In this document: positions 42,351-51,864 of the stretch, piece after piece | How the letters are laid out: each line of letters begins with the position of its first letter | Numbering within the stretch: the stretch's first letter is position 1 | Assembly: GCA_964588305.1 (NCBI GenBank) | Contig: CAZPOP010000020.1 | Location: 1-56,176, forward strand | DNA length: 56,176 nucleotides | Reading direction: 5' to 3' | From: SM1-73 sp964588305 | Lineage (GTDB): Bacteria; Zixibacteria; MSB-5A5; SM1-73 | Position numbers and translations under genes: made by a program | Notes under the pieces: model-generated | What the model saw: only the letters and a program-made list of their open reading frames with translations | The model's database searches: none | What the model was told of the DNA's origin: nothing

Positions 42351-44339
42351 ATGAAACAAAGCAAGGTCAAAAACACGCAGGCAAAAGTGTCCTTCCCGGA
42401 GTGGGGTTTCAAGTATGTCTTCCTGCCGGTTTTGTTAGCCCTGGTCGTTGCACACCTTTTTGCCTCATATTTTGGGGTCTCCTTCATGTGGGGAATTCAT
42501 CATCTTCATTTTTTCCCTAAATGGGTCGGATGGATTTCTACCTTCGCTGTCATTCTATTCTTTATTCCCTGCATCAATAGTTTCATGCTCAAGGTATTTG
42601 AGTCGATCTTTATGAAATTCAAGGGGGTCTTTTCAAAGACGGAAAAGCATTCACTCTATATCCTTCTTAGTCTACTTTGCCTGCCGGCATTCTGGCTTCT
42701 GAGAACGAAACTGTATTTGTTGGGTGATGGATATTTTAAAATCAGGGCTTTGCCCTCCGGCGACCTTGTGCCCACCGAATGGTTGGACGGTGTCGTTCAT
42801 CTCGAGTTTTACAGGCTCCTGTCCAGGATTTCGCCGGACTTGGACCCTTCTTGCTCCTATTCGGTTTTAAGCGTATTATGTGGAGGAGTATTTGTCTTTC
42901 TGATTCTGGTATTGTCCGACCTCTTGGGCAAAACCAACTTTCAAAAGGTTTTGATCTTCAGCCTGCTTTTTTCCCTGGGGTCGATTCAGCTTTTCTTCGG
43001 ATACGTGGAAAGCTATACGCTTCTCCTGGTAGGTTTAACCTCCTTTCTACTTTTTTCGGTTCTTCACCTCAGGGGGAAAGCGAGCATAATGCTTCCCTTG
43101 ATAACTTTAGTACTGAACATTGGTTTTCATGTTTCAGCTCTGGTTTTGGTGCCCACGTTCTTTTATCTGCTTTTTGGCAAATCTCAAAAGGAAAGGAAGG
43201 GACCGGTTTACCTTCTGACCGTCGTATCTCTTATAGTCTGTTTTGTGCTGATATTTCTCGCAATTTGGAAGGTTTTCTTCCTGGGTGCCGAAGGAGGTGG
43301 CTTCAGCCGGTTCCTTCCTTTGTTCCCCTCCGCAAAAACCGCGTTCACTATGTTCTGCGGGGAACATATTTCGGAGTTTGCAAATCAGCTTCTGCTGATC
43401 TCACCGGCGGGAATCTTATCCTTTCTATTTTTTCTTTTTTATATGGTGAAATACAAGGATCTTAAGGACCCCTTATTGAATTCGCTTCTAATCTCAAGCG
43501 TGTTCTCTTTGATCTTTATCTTTATTTACGACTCCAAATTGGGACGGATGGATTGGGATTTAAGATCATTTCCCGGAATCTTCTTCACCCTTCTGGGAAT
43601 TTTGCTGTTTATGAGATATGGAAATCAATGGAGAAGATTCAGAAACTATGGATTGATTCTGATAATGGTTAGTTTTTTCCACACAGTTCCATGGGTATTG
43701 GTGAACGCCAATAGACAGATGTCTGTTGATCGGTATCTCCTGATTGCCAAGGACGATCCTCATGCTCAAGGCAAGGACGACCTGGGCGTATGGCGGGTGG
43801 GAAGAATTTTGGATTATGCAGGGTTGCCTGAGGAGGCGGAGGAGGTCTTTAAACACGGTTTGGACAAGAACCCCACGGACCTGGGTAATTATTCTTTTTT
43901 TGGTAAACACTACTTCGAGCAAGGAAATTATGATCAAGCCATACTCTATCTGAAAAAGGCGATTAAATTGGAACCCAGAAGCCACACTATCCGCTTTCTT
44001 TTGGGACGCGCTTACGCAAAAAAGATGGATTACCAAAAGGCTTTACCTCATTTGGAAATGGTCAAGGATACATATGGAGACGACCCTCTGCTTGTGCGCG
44101 ATCTGGCCATGGCTTATCTGGTATCGAGTCGAGCAGAGGATGCTGAGGGCATCCTGAAGGAGTTCCTCACCAAGAACCCGGAATCCGGGCTGATACATGG
44201 CCTTTTGGGGACGACTTTCTTCTTACTGGGAGATACTTCCAGCGCCAGAAGGGAGTGGGAGCTTGCTTCAAAGCTTACGCCTGACGAGTCCTATGCAAGG
44301 AACGCATTGGAGATGCTGAGAAAAATGACTGAGAAGTAA
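42351..44339 (+). CDS. Polytopic membrane protein with C-terminal TPR repeats
   Basis: About 662 residues: roughly the first 430 are membrane helices, and the last 190 hold four or five TPR units (for example NYSFFGKHYFEQGNYDQAIL, HTIRFLLGRAYAKKMDYQKA). The helical part, with short DxD-like loops (LGDGYFKIRALPSG, GRMDWDLRSFPG), resembles GT-C type membrane glycosyltransferase frameworks, but I cannot name a family. The ATG at 42351 is preferred although its ribosome site (GGAAG) is modest. The frame is open to a TTG at 42252, whose extra residues lack protein character. A cell-envelope role is likely. Confidence 0.65.
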   Translation: MKQSKVKNTQAKVSFPEWGFKYVFLPVLLALVVAHLFASYFGVSFMWGIHHLHFFPKWVGWISTFAVILFFIPCINSFMLKVFESIFMKFKGVFSKTEKHSLYILLSLLCLPAFWLLRTKLYLLGDGYFKIRALPSGDLVPTEWLDGVVHLEFYRLLSRISPDLDPSCSYSVLSVLCGGVFVFLILVLSDLLGKTNFQKVLIFSLLFSLGSIQLFFGYVESYTLLLVGLTSFLLFSVLHLRGKASIMLPLITLVLNIGFHVSALVLVPTFFYLLFGKSQKERKGPVYLLTVVSLIVCFVLIFLAIWKVFFLGAEGGGFSRFLPLFPSAKTAFTMFCGEHISEFANQLLLISPAGILSFLFFLFYMVKYKDLKDPLLNSLLISSVFSLIFIFIYDSKLGRMDWDLRSFPGIFFTLLGILLFMRYGNQWRRFRNYGLILIMVSFFHTVPWVLVNANRQMSVDRYLLIAKDDPHAQGKDDLGVWRVGRILDYAGLPEEAEEVFKHGLDKNPTDLGNYSFFGKHYFEQGNYDQAILYLKKAIKLEPRSHTIRFLLGRAYAKKMDYQKALPHLEMVKDTYGDDPLLVRDLAMAYLVSSRAEDAEGILKEFLTKNPESGLIHGLLGTTFFLLGDTSSARREWELASKLTPDESYARNALEMLRKMTEK

Positions 44340-44455
44340 GTCGGATGGTTTGCGGCAAACAATGTCAGGTATCCTATAAGTGCATTTGGCCCGAAACCCC
44401 ACTTAGAGGTCCCGGCCATCAGATCAGGCTATTGGTCAATGGTTGGGTTAACGGG

Positions 44456-44644
44456 TTATTTGAGAAGGCCTATTAACAATCGAACCAGCGGAATCAGAAA
44501 GAGGACGATCAGGATTATCGTCACCCAGGTAAAAAATCTGCTTTTGGGCTGGGGAAATTCGTAACCGCAGATGGGACAGCGCCCGCTGTCTTTTGGTATC
44601 TCCACTGCGCAATTGGGGCATTCTTTTCTCTTGGCTCCGATCAG
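44456..44644 (-). CDS. Zinc-ribbon plus membrane-helix mini-protein, probable CTG start
   Basis: A 62-residue protein: KRKECPNCAVEIPKDSGRCP, then ICGYEF, then one hydrophobic helix (FFTWVTIILIVLFLIPLV). Two CPxC pairs form a zinc ribbon. The frame has no ATG, GTG or TTG between the preceding in-frame TGA and the first cysteine pair. The CTG at 44644 has AGGAGG 8 nt upstream and is the best start, which is unusual. The gene follows the ABM-like gene by 29 bp. Function unknown; zinc-ribbon-TM proteins of this size are common but uncharacterised. Confidence 0.65.
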   Translation of the reverse strand: MIGAKRKECPNCAVEIPKDSGRCPICGYEFPQPKSRFFTWVTIILIVLFLIPLVRLLIGLLK

Positions 44645-44673
44645 CTTTCTTGCCTCCTGTCAGTCCTGAATCT

Positions 44674-44979
44674 TCAGATTCTCTTGATGAATTGGTTTGT
44701 GATGACTGGATTTTTCTCGACGTCGACGATGGAGCAGAACTGGCGAAAGTGCTCCGGAATATCTGGGTCTTTATCCACCTGCGCTATCACCTTTCTGAAA
44801 TGACCTTTGTTCTGGAATCTTCCGATTTCTATCCATTCCCCATCCTTTTCGGCCTTTTCGAAAACTTCGTAAGATAAGCACCCATGCTTCAGATAAATGG
44901 CCTTTACTTTCTTCTGGAGGCTCAGATGCTCTTTTGTCTTGCTCTCGGGCACCCTGTAAGAATAGGTTACGACAAACAC
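44674..44979 (-). CDS. Small ABM-like (dimeric alpha-beta barrel) protein
   Basis: A 101-residue protein of the size and pattern of antibiotic-biosynthesis-monooxygenase-like dimeric barrels: an opening strand FVVTYSYRVPE, a helix with LSLQKKVKAIYLKHGCLSYE, and the middle strand EWIEIGRFQNKGHFRKVIAQ. The match is to the fold rather than to a specific enzyme. Start GTG at 44979 with GGAG 5-8 nt upstream. It is followed by the zinc-ribbon gene on the same strand. Confidence 0.55.
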   Translation of the reverse strand: MFVVTYSYRVPESKTKEHLSLQKKVKAIYLKHGCLSYEVFEKAEKDGEWIEIGRFQNKGHFRKVIAQVDKDPDIPEHFRQFCSIVDVEKNPVITNQFIKRI

Positions 44980-45108
44980 AGCCTCTCCGTTGAGTGCATG
45001 CTGTTCAAACGCGGCGTATGATGCACGTGCGAACGGATGTCCGTCAGGGCGGATGCATCATAGAAGACCCCAAAAGGACAGATTATCGTTTTTGTGGCAC
45101 GGCAAATC

Positions 45109-46026
45109 CTAGAACCAATCCAATGCCCCCATGTAAAAGGATTCGCCGTAGACTTTGTCAATTGAAGCGTCGGTTAGATTCTTTACCATCAACACGCCGT
45201 TGTCTCCCTTTTGAACCCGGTATCCTTTGGTTGTGTATATGCTCAGAAGTTTCTCGTCCGTAACGGCACGATTGATCACGCCGTTTTTGGCAATCTCCTC
45301 TATTTGGTCAATAAGTTCCCCATAAACAGCATCATCCAAGGCGACAAGATCCTGCACCTTAATTACGTTCTGTGACTCGGTGCAAAGAGCATATCCTCGT
45401 TCCTTCTGGATCGATTTCTTTTCGTCGAATCTTTTTCGCCTGGCAAACAACCTGACAAAATCTTTCTGTCGGGCAGCGAATCCGGTTTTGTTCCTAACAG
45501 ACTCTTGGTACAGCATAAAAATCTTTTGGGCATCAAGCACAGTGCCGATTCTCGTCTCCACCGGTTCCGCTTTATCCAAGATTTTGTAGACAGAGGAAAA
45601 CTGATTTACGTATTCAACCTCTGTGTATCCGAGTTTATCGTAAATTGCGTATGCAATTATGGTCTGACTGGTGCAGAGGAAGGAGAAACGATATTTTTGC
45701 TTGCGAAAATAGTTGTGCGCTTCCTCCATTAATCTTTTGCAGATTCCCTGACCTGAAAAATCCGGGTTGGTGGCCACGCACCAGATGCCTCCCACGATCT
45801 CTGTTTCTCCCGTGACGGTCTTGGTGGGAATGTCCATGACTCCCAGGTATCCCGCCAACCGCTTATCCTTTACTACACAGAACCCGACCGGCCCGCTCTT
45901 TAGGCGGATGTCCATGTTTATAAGCTCATCGAAATCCCTGGGAGATATCGGCCACCAGAAGGCAATATCCATCAACATCATGATCTCATCCTTTGGCTGT
46001 AATTCTCTGTAGGTGATGATGTCCAC
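45109..46026 (-). CDS. GNAT family N-acetyltransferase
   Basis: A 305-residue Gcn5-related acetyltransferase. The acetyl-CoA binding region is GGIWCVATNPDFSGQGICKR near residues 79-98, followed by LMEEAHNYFRKQKYRFSFLC and YAIYDKLGYTEVE. About 140 residues follow that may form a second, sterol-carrier-like or degenerate GNAT domain. Start GTG at 46026, with AAGGAG 6 nt upstream. The substrate is unknown. Confidence 0.85.
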   Translation of the reverse strand: MDIITYRELQPKDEIMMLMDIAFWWPISPRDFDELINMDIRLKSGPVGFCVVKDKRLAGYLGVMDIPTKTVTGETEIVGGIWCVATNPDFSGQGICKRLMEEAHNYFRKQKYRFSFLCTSQTIIAYAIYDKLGYTEVEYVNQFSSVYKILDKAEPVETRIGTVLDAQKIFMLYQESVRNKTGFAARQKDFVRLFARRKRFDEKKSIQKERGYALCTESQNVIKVQDLVALDDAVYGELIDQIEEIAKNGVINRAVTDEKLLSIYTTKGYRVQKGDNGVLMVKNLTDASIDKVYGESFYMGALDWF

Positions 46027-46073
46027 AACTGACTCCTTGCTTTAGTGGGTAGTTTGATATAATGCCAGATCGA

Positions 46074-46457
46074 TCATTCCGTTTGAATAATATAAAGCAG
46101 AATGATCAAAAGCAAGGAAAAGATGGAGTCCACCAGGTAGAATCTCAATCCCAGGCCCGTTAGGATGCCGGTCAACAGAGTCACCAAAAAGAATACCGCC
46201 AGCGCGAAGATGCTCCACCGGATAATGGGTCTATATCTGATAGTGTCTCCGGAACATATGAATAGTACAACTCCGATCCAAATCACGAAGACGGCTAGGG
46301 CCTTATAATTGTAAATGATAAATGGCTGGTCAGACCACAGGTGCTGCATTTGGAACAATTTAAATACGCCTTCGGTGGCGACCAATCGCCCAATGCCTCC
46401 GATCAAGAAGGCAATGGATATTACACGAAGAATTGTGGTTTTGGCTGCTTGGGTCAT
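46074..46457 (-). CDS. DUF4345-like four-helix membrane protein
   Basis: 127 residues with four hydrophobic helices (AFLIGGIGRLVATEG, ALAVFVIWIGVVLFIC, WSIFALAVFFLVTLLTGILT, IFSLLLIILLYII). The arrangement and the GGIGRL motif resemble DUF4345 proteins. ATG at 46457 with GAGGAGG about 9 nt upstream; the longer frame to 46493 would start before that site. Function unknown. Confidence 0.65.
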   Translation of the reverse strand: MTQAAKTTILRVISIAFLIGGIGRLVATEGVFKLFQMQHLWSDQPFIIYNYKALAVFVIWIGVVLFICSGDTIRYRPIIRWSIFALAVFFLVTLLTGILTGLGLRFYLVDSIFSLLLIILLYIIQTE

Positions 46458-46497
46458 TTTTCTAAACCTCCTCACTGGATCGTCTTCAAGCATTCAA

Positions 46498-48531
46498 TCA
46501 GTCTTGCTTTCGCGTTCCTCTTAAGTATTTATCAAACCAACGTAGTATATGCTTCAGCCTTTCGACCCGCCGGTCAGTCCGACCTCCTCGGGAAAGACCG
46601 TGCGGTTCGTCCGGAAAACGCACCATCTCGGTGTCCACCCCCAGCTTCTTCAGCGCCACGAAGATTTGCTCCCCCTGTTCGATGGCACAGCGCAGATCCT
46701 GTTCGCTGTGAATGACAAGAGTAGGTGTTTTGGCTTTACCGATATATTTCATAGGAGATTGCCGCCAGTAGTTTTGAAGATTCTCCCAGGGAGGCTGGTC
46801 TCCGAGCTCGTATTGAAAGGCCCAGTTGAAGTCGCTGGAGCCGTACATACTGATTAAGTTGCTCACACTCCGCTGCGTGACCGCTGCCTTGAAGCGGTTG
46901 GTGTGTCCGATGATCCAGTTGGTCATGTAACCTCCATAGCTGCCGCCCGTGACGCCCATTCTTTTTTTGTCGATGTATGGTTTTTTCCCAATCCAGTCGA
47001 CCCAGGCCATCAGATCGTCATAATCCGCCGTTCCCCAGTTATTCCAGATAGCTTTGGAGTGCTTTTCGCCGTATCCTTGACCTCCCCGCGGATTAGAGAA
47101 GTAGATAACATAGCCGTGTGCGGCCAAATAGTAAAACTCGTGCATGAAAAAGTTTCCATACTGCACCCGGGGGCCACCATGAATCTCCAAAATGGAAGGG
47201 TATTTTTTCTTCTTGTTAAAACCAGGCGGTTTAAGAACCCAGCCCTGCACATCGTTTTTCGCTGCACCCTTAAACCAAACTTCCTCCATTTTTCCAAGAT
47301 CGAGAACCCGCAGCACGTTCTCATTCACTTGCGTTAGTTTTCGAGAACTTGGGGTAGCCAGGTCACGAAGCCAGACCTCTCCAGGATTCTTCATGTCCGC
47401 ATGGAAATAGGCGAGTTTGGACTGTTTCTTATCGAAATTGAATGCCCCCACAACTCCCTCATCCCCAATCTCCGTCCGCAGACTTCGCCGGTTCCCATCC
47501 AGGGCGATTGATCTAATAACCGTGTTTCCATGTTGGGCCACCTGGAAATAGAGCCGGCTGGAATCCTTTGACCAGGTGGGTGGCATCATAGCCGGGCTGC
47601 CTGGCAAATCGTTTATTGTCCAACTCGATACGTTAAAATCAAATTTCCCTGTCAGATTCTTCGCATCTCCTTTGCCATCCGCAGGCACAATCCACAGACC
47701 AGTGTTCTTCCACCACTCCCCGCGCCCCTCAATACCGTAATAGGCAATCCATTTCTCGTTCGGGGAGAAACAAGGCATCTCCTTAGAACCCAGAGGCGTG
47801 TTGATTTTGCGAGAGTTGCCTCCGCCTGCAGGCATCACAAATAGGTCTACCACGTCTGGATCGAGGTCAGGGTCTTTGGTGCGATTGGATAAGAAAACGA
47901 TTTTTCTCCCATCCGGCGACCAGCGCGGAGACAGCTCATCGTAAACAGGGCTGTCGGTCAATTGTTTGCCCTTCCCCGTGGCGGCGTCGATGGTCCAGAT
48001 ATGCCGGCGTTCCTTTGCCAAAAACCCCTTCTCGTCCTCTTTGAAGAAAACGCGGGTGACGTGACGCGAGACCACACCCAATTTTTTCTTTTGTTCATCC
48101 TTTTCACGTTCGAGCTCTTCCTTGTCCTTTTTGCGGAACATGCAGACAAACTTCTTGCTATCGGGTGACCACTCGTATTCTCCGAAGCTGCCTTTCAGAT
48201 TGGTCAACTGCCGGGCTTCCCCGCCATGAATTGGAATGATGTAGATTTGCGGCTGCTTTTCATCGCCTCGGTTCGAAAGGAAGGCAATCTCACTGCCATC
48301 GGGCGACCATTGCGGCCGGGTGTCTGATTGATCCCCGTGAGTGAACTGCCTGGCACGTTCCCCATCGGTAGGCACGATCCAAAGATTGGAATATTTCTTC
48401 TCTGTTTTTTTGTCGACTCGCTGGACGCAAAAGATTACGTGACGTCCATCCGGTGAGATCCTACAGTCAGAAATAAGTCGAAAACGATACAGATCTTCTG
48501 TGGTAATGCGGCGTTTCTTCAGCGCAGACAT
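46498..48531 (-). CDS. S9 family prolyl-oligopeptidase-type peptidase
   Basis: A two-domain peptidase of 677 residues. A TolB/WD40-like propeller occupies about residues 10-400 (repeats such as RPQWSPDGSEIAFLSNRGDE and SPRWSPDGRKIVFLSNR). An alpha-beta hydrolase domain follows with the nucleophile in GVTGGSYGGYMTNW, the acid near IHSEQDLRCAIEQGEQ and the histidine in PDEPHGLSRGG. This is the acylaminoacyl-peptidase subgroup of S9. There is no signal peptide, so it is cytoplasmic. ATG at 48531 with GGAGGAG upstream. Confidence 0.93.
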   Translation of the reverse strand: MSALKKRRITTEDLYRFRLISDCRISPDGRHVIFCVQRVDKKTEKKYSNLWIVPTDGERARQFTHGDQSDTRPQWSPDGSEIAFLSNRGDEKQPQIYIIPIHGGEARQLTNLKGSFGEYEWSPDSKKFVCMFRKKDKEELEREKDEQKKKLGVVSRHVTRVFFKEDEKGFLAKERRHIWTIDAATGKGKQLTDSPVYDELSPRWSPDGRKIVFLSNRTKDPDLDPDVVDLFVMPAGGGNSRKINTPLGSKEMPCFSPNEKWIAYYGIEGRGEWWKNTGLWIVPADGKGDAKNLTGKFDFNVSSWTINDLPGSPAMMPPTWSKDSSRLYFQVAQHGNTVIRSIALDGNRRSLRTEIGDEGVVGAFNFDKKQSKLAYFHADMKNPGEVWLRDLATPSSRKLTQVNENVLRVLDLGKMEEVWFKGAAKNDVQGWVLKPPGFNKKKKYPSILEIHGGPRVQYGNFFMHEFYYLAAHGYVIYFSNPRGGQGYGEKHSKAIWNNWGTADYDDLMAWVDWIGKKPYIDKKRMGVTGGSYGGYMTNWIIGHTNRFKAAVTQRSVSNLISMYGSSDFNWAFQYELGDQPPWENLQNYWRQSPMKYIGKAKTPTLVIHSEQDLRCAIEQGEQIFVALKKLGVDTEMVRFPDEPHGLSRGGRTDRRVERLKHILRWFDKYLRGTRKQD

Positions 48532-48746
48532 AACTCCTCCTAAGTTGTTTAACACTCAGCAACGTGATTTCTTTGAGCCCGACAACTCTCGCGAGTCTCA
48601 CTCAAGCAGGTGACATCGTTCTCAGTTTGGCCAATGCTTCCCGGAGAAACCGTCCGCGGACACCCGTTAGGTCTTCAGAATTGCGTGAGCACACCTTCGC
48701 GATGTCCTTTGAGCCTCAGGCAAGTATCTTCAAGCAATCGGCGAAA

Positions 48747-48956
48747 TCACTCTTTTGGGGCCTTGAGGGTATTCATTCCAAGGACTTTGTAGAGCACACA
48801 AAACCCGGTTATTCCGGTGACGATCAGGATAACTCCAATGATGTCCAAAATGATGCCCAACGCATTGTTTCCCAAAAGGGCCCAACCAATGATAATGAGC
48901 ACGACACCCAAAATCAGCCTGATAATCCTGTCTGTGCTTCCTTCATTCGGTTTCAT
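48747..48956 (-). CDS. DUF2892 inner-membrane protein
   Basis: 69 residues: MKPNEGSTDRIIRLILGVVL opens the first helix, and GVILIVTGITGFCVLYKVLG forms the second, the YgaP-C/DUF2892 pattern. ATG at 48956 with GGAGGG upstream. Proteins of this family are small two-helix membrane proteins of unknown role. Confidence 0.85.
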   Translation of the reverse strand: MKPNEGSTDRIIRLILGVVLIIIGWALLGNNALGIILDIIGVILIVTGITGFCVLYKVLGMNTLKAPKE

Positions 48957-49010
48957 GATTCTTATCCCTCCTCCGTTTAAAATGAACGTCAACGTTTTCG
49001 ATATTGGCAA

Positions 49011-49694
49011 TCACCGCCAATTCATTTCTGTCCTTGCTCGCGTTGTCTCAAAATCCGCACAAATCTTCTTAACCAACGGATTGACCAGATCCCAGTAAGC
49101 TTGTCGTGGTTCTGTTGCATCAAAGATGATTTTTCCGTCCGAAACAGCGCTGACATGATCGACCACTTCCTCGCCGAAGGCAGAAGTTCTCCACAATGTC
49201 CCGCCCTGTTCTGCCTCCCATAACCTTGCGGTTATCCAAACTTTGACCCTAGCTTTGACGCGCTTGCCTTCGATCGAGGTTTTGCCGCTTATCGGTCGCG
49301 CTTCGCGGAAAAGCCAGTGACGATGAGGCACGTCTAATGGCTGAATCTCGGTGACCTCCACATTGCCTGTAAAGATCACACTCACATCATATTTTTGACT
49401 GATTGCCTGGATTGCCTCTGAATTCAGGTTGCTTGCTTGGACGGATTTAAGAACTTCCTCCTGGCTGCCAAGTTCAATGATGCGTGCCGCTTTTTGGTGT
49501 TTCCTGATGGTCATCAAGAGCCACCGGGTCACAAATTCGTCCACGTTCCCCTCCGCATTGCAAGTGAAGCCGATTAACCCGACGCGGTCATATTCTCTCA
49601 GATCCACTTTAGGTACAATCATCACCTTGGGGACGCACGCCAAGAACAACAGCAGAATTACAGTGCCCAAATACAGCCAAACTCGTCGATTCAT
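49011..49694 (-). CDS. Predicted lipoprotein of 227 residues, unknown function
   Basis: An N-terminal helix with a lipobox-like LFLAC and about 205 mature residues. The region GLIGFTCNAEGNVDEFVTRW, then LLMTIRKHQ, then YDVSVIFTGNVEVTEIQP resembles GNA1162/CsgG-like envelope lipoproteins that bind or sense at the outer membrane, but the match is loose. ATG at 49694 with AAGGCGA upstream. It precedes the DUF2892 gene by about 54 bp. Confidence 0.6.
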   Translation of the reverse strand: MNRRVWLYLGTVILLLFLACVPKVMIVPKVDLREYDRVGLIGFTCNAEGNVDEFVTRWLLMTIRKHQKAARIIELGSQEEVLKSVQASNLNSEAIQAISQKYDVSVIFTGNVEVTEIQPLDVPHRHWLFREARPISGKTSIEGKRVKARVKVWITARLWEAEQGGTLWRTSAFGEEVVDHVSAVSDGKIIFDATEPRQAYWDLVNPLVKKICADFETTRARTEMNWR

Positions 49695-49730
49695 TTGATC
49701 GCCTTCTTGAGATTTTGTAGGCGCTTGATT

Positions 49731-49772
49731 CATGGTTCGACAGGCTCACCATCCTGAGCGAAGCCGAAGGAC
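49731..49772 (-). repeat. Dispersed repeat with GCTCAGGA centre (copy 2)
   Basis: The reverse complement, beginning GTCCTTCGGCTTCGCTCAGG, matches the copy at 11496-11538 with several substitutions. Confidence 0.55.
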
Positions 49773-49797
49773 GGCGCGGGAATTTCTTGCGTTGCGT

Positions 49798-50592
49798 TTA
49801 TTTCTTTAAGCACCAAAGAGCCGCCTTTCTCATCAACTTCCAATCAGAACCCCGATCACCCAATTCATCAGAAGGAGGTAGTCCATCGCGATCACTGTCC
49901 TCCTCGAATTCGGGATGCGTACCGATGATAAATACCCTACCATGACCATAATCAAAGGCTAACATCATAGGTTGATCTCCTATGTCATACTTACCTAAAA
50001 TGGATATATCAGCCTCGTTGTTAGGCATGAACATTGGACCATAGCAATAAAGAATCCAAGCAGAATCCGGTTCAGATTGCGTTATGGGATGTGTGGAGTC
50101 CACCATATTCACTTTGCACATAACACAGTAAGGGTGAGGAGCGATTGCGTCGATGGGACCCTGGGTCGTACCGGGGAATATTCCTAAAGGCGTCATGGGA
50201 AGCTGATTCCCCTGCCAGATGACCTTCTCTCCTGCAAAGTAGGCTCCACCACAGATCCCAATGTAGCCTCCCCCACCACGAATAAAATTCCTTATCTTCT
50301 CTTTACCTATTGAAGAAATATCCTGAGCATATTGGTACATATCACCACCCGGAACGCACAGAATACTGAACCTGTCGAGTCCCACGTTGTTAATGTAATC
50401 TGCCTTTACTAATTGGACCGTGTAACCCATCCATTCAAACATGTTCGTAGTGGCTTGGATACAATTATCCTCGGCGCCCCGGTCTGAATAAAGTGCTACG
50501 ATAGCGCTTTTATCCGGTGCTGGTGGGTTCTGGCAATGGGGGACCAACAAAAGCGACAAAAAAACGGACAACCAACTTATCAACCATTTCAT
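49798..50592 (-). CDS. Secreted BPL_N-type (biotin-ligase N-terminal-like, GATase fold) protein
   Basis: An exported 264-residue protein with the BPL_N pattern: IVALYSDRGAED-type opening, FSILCVPGGDMYQYAQDIS, the elbow GGGYIGICGGAYFAGEKV with a nucleophile-like cysteine, and HGRVFIIGTHPEFEED near the C terminus. The signal region WLISWLSVFLSLLLVPHC ends in a possible lipobox. ATG at 50592 with AAGGTGG upstream is preferred to the ATG at 50628. The reaction is unknown; amidotransferase chemistry is inferred from the fold only. Confidence 0.8.
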   Translation of the reverse strand: MKWLISWLSVFLSLLLVPHCQNPPAPDKSAIVALYSDRGAEDNCIQATTNMFEWMGYTVQLVKADYINNVGLDRFSILCVPGGDMYQYAQDISSIGKEKIRNFIRGGGGYIGICGGAYFAGEKVIWQGNQLPMTPLGIFPGTTQGPIDAIAPHPYCVMCKVNMVDSTHPITQSEPDSAWILYCYGPMFMPNNEADISILGKYDIGDQPMMLAFDYGHGRVFIIGTHPEFEEDSDRDGLPPSDELGDRGSDWKLMRKAALWCLKK

Positions 50593-50694
50593 TGATTTCC
50601 ACCTTTTATTTATTACTTGTTGTTTCATCTTATCCGTCTTAGAAAAATTTCAAAGAATATCCGCCGATGCTACGAAATATATTTAGGTCCGTAG

Positions 50695-50720
50695 CCCCGC
50701 CGTCGGTTTTTACGGCGGGG
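50695..50720. terminator. Hairpin CCCCGCCGT / ACGGCGGGG
   Basis: A 9-bp stem with an 8-nt loop containing TTTTT, between the BPL_N gene and the YaaW-like cassette. It could insulate the two units, but no T-run follows it. Confidence 0.45.
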
Positions 50721-50742
50721 AATTTCTCTAAGGGGTGAGGTA

Positions 50743-50807
50743 TCGCTCAGCGAGGATGTTATCATCCTCGCTTTTTTCTTTCAGATGATAACATCCACAA
50801 GGAGCAT
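50743..50807. repeat. Direct repeat flanking the YaaW-like gene, left copy
   Basis: It contains GCGAGGATG-TTAT-CATCCTCGC (50750-50771) followed by TTTTTT, then a part of a second stem and CATCCACAAGGAGCA. It is matched by the copy at 51865-51932. On the plus strand the first stem plus T-run has intrinsic terminator form, but no plus-strand gene precedes it. Confidence 0.75.
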
Positions 50808-50819
50808 AGACCTATAATA

Positions 50820-51836
50820 CTAATTGACAACTCTATAGATCGTTAACGTTATTGCTGTTATCATAATAAGACTGACAAAACAGAGTAAAAGGATATGCCC
50901 TATATATTGTTTGCGTGCCGACTGTAGATCACCGTCTAAATTCTTGATCTCACCTTCGATTCGTCTACGAGTTTCCATGGCTTCTTGTAAACAGATTGTA
51001 TGTTTAATGAGAGCTTCCGCCCGTGTTCCTGCAATAATCGAAACAGCCTTGACGATCTTCTCATACTTAGGTCCAAACAGCTTTCTCAAAAGGCTAATAG
51101 CTAGCAGTGCTCCTCCCGCGGGGCCGATTAAGAACGCAATCGAAGATGACATGGTTGTGTAGAATGCAAACGGTAATGTAGCTCCAAGTGTATGGGTTAC
51201 CGCGCCGACTAACGTCGAAGATGCAAGATAGACACCAAATCCAGAGGCTTGGGCAGCTAAAATTCCACTCGCCCCAAGAATTTCTGGCACAAACTTTTTT
51301 GCCATTTCATTGGTGGTCGAGACTTGAGCTTTTTTAACATCGGCTAATAGTTTTTCTCGGAAGAGATCTTGATTCTCAGGATCAAGTTCTTTCCAGGTCT
51401 CATTAAAAAAGTGGATTGCGATCGGCTGTTCTACCGTCAAGTCTGGCTCATTCGTGACGATTTTAAACCTTCGACATATTTCTTTCAGTATTTTGTTGTA
51501 AGTTGGTGCCTTGGGACGGAAACATCGAAATATTGTTTTACTCCAAAACCCTCTAGCAGCTTCTCTCAAACGCACCATGAGAATATGAGGTTCTGCTATT
51601 GGTACACCTAAAACGCCAGCAAATGCTTCAGAGAACTTTGGATCTGCTTCTTTGAGAATCTGGCTTGGAGATTTCATAAGAGGATCATTTAACTCAAGAT
51701 AGTGAATCTTTTTTTGCACTTGAGAAAGCTCTTTTGATTTCTCTTCTCGCTTGATTTTCAATTCATACACCTGTTGACGGGCTTTCAACAGTCTTCCAAT
51801 AGTAGTTTTGACGAATAGTCGAGACCAATTCAACAT
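50820..51836 (-). CDS. YaaW-like membrane protein, low-confidence family
   Basis: A 338-residue protein: a coiled-coil-like basic N terminus (LKARQQVYELKIKREEKSKE), a central region ending in VEQPIAIHFFNETW, then a glycine-rich hydrophobic stretch (STLVGAVTHTLGATLPFAFY, SSSIAFLIGPAGGALLAISL) and a final helix (ILLLCFVSLIMITAITLTIY). The middle resembles YaaW/EcsC-like proteins, which are poorly characterised. ATG at 51836 with GAGG 5 nt upstream; the open frame to 51923 has no such site. Direct repeats of 65-68 bp flank the gene, as would be left by a mobile or duplicated cassette. Confidence 0.55.
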   Translation of the reverse strand: MLNWSRLFVKTTIGRLLKARQQVYELKIKREEKSKELSQVQKKIHYLELNDPLMKSPSQILKEADPKFSEAFAGVLGVPIAEPHILMVRLREAARGFWSKTIFRCFRPKAPTYNKILKEICRRFKIVTNEPDLTVEQPIAIHFFNETWKELDPENQDLFREKLLADVKKAQVSTTNEMAKKFVPEILGASGILAAQASGFGVYLASSTLVGAVTHTLGATLPFAFYTTMSSSIAFLIGPAGGALLAISLLRKLFGPKYEKIVKAVSIIAGTRAEALIKHTICLQEAMETRRRIEGEIKNLDGDLQSARKQYIGHILLLCFVSLIMITAITLTIYRVVN

Positions 51837-51864
51837 TACAACCTCGAAGAAGAAAGCCGTCTTT

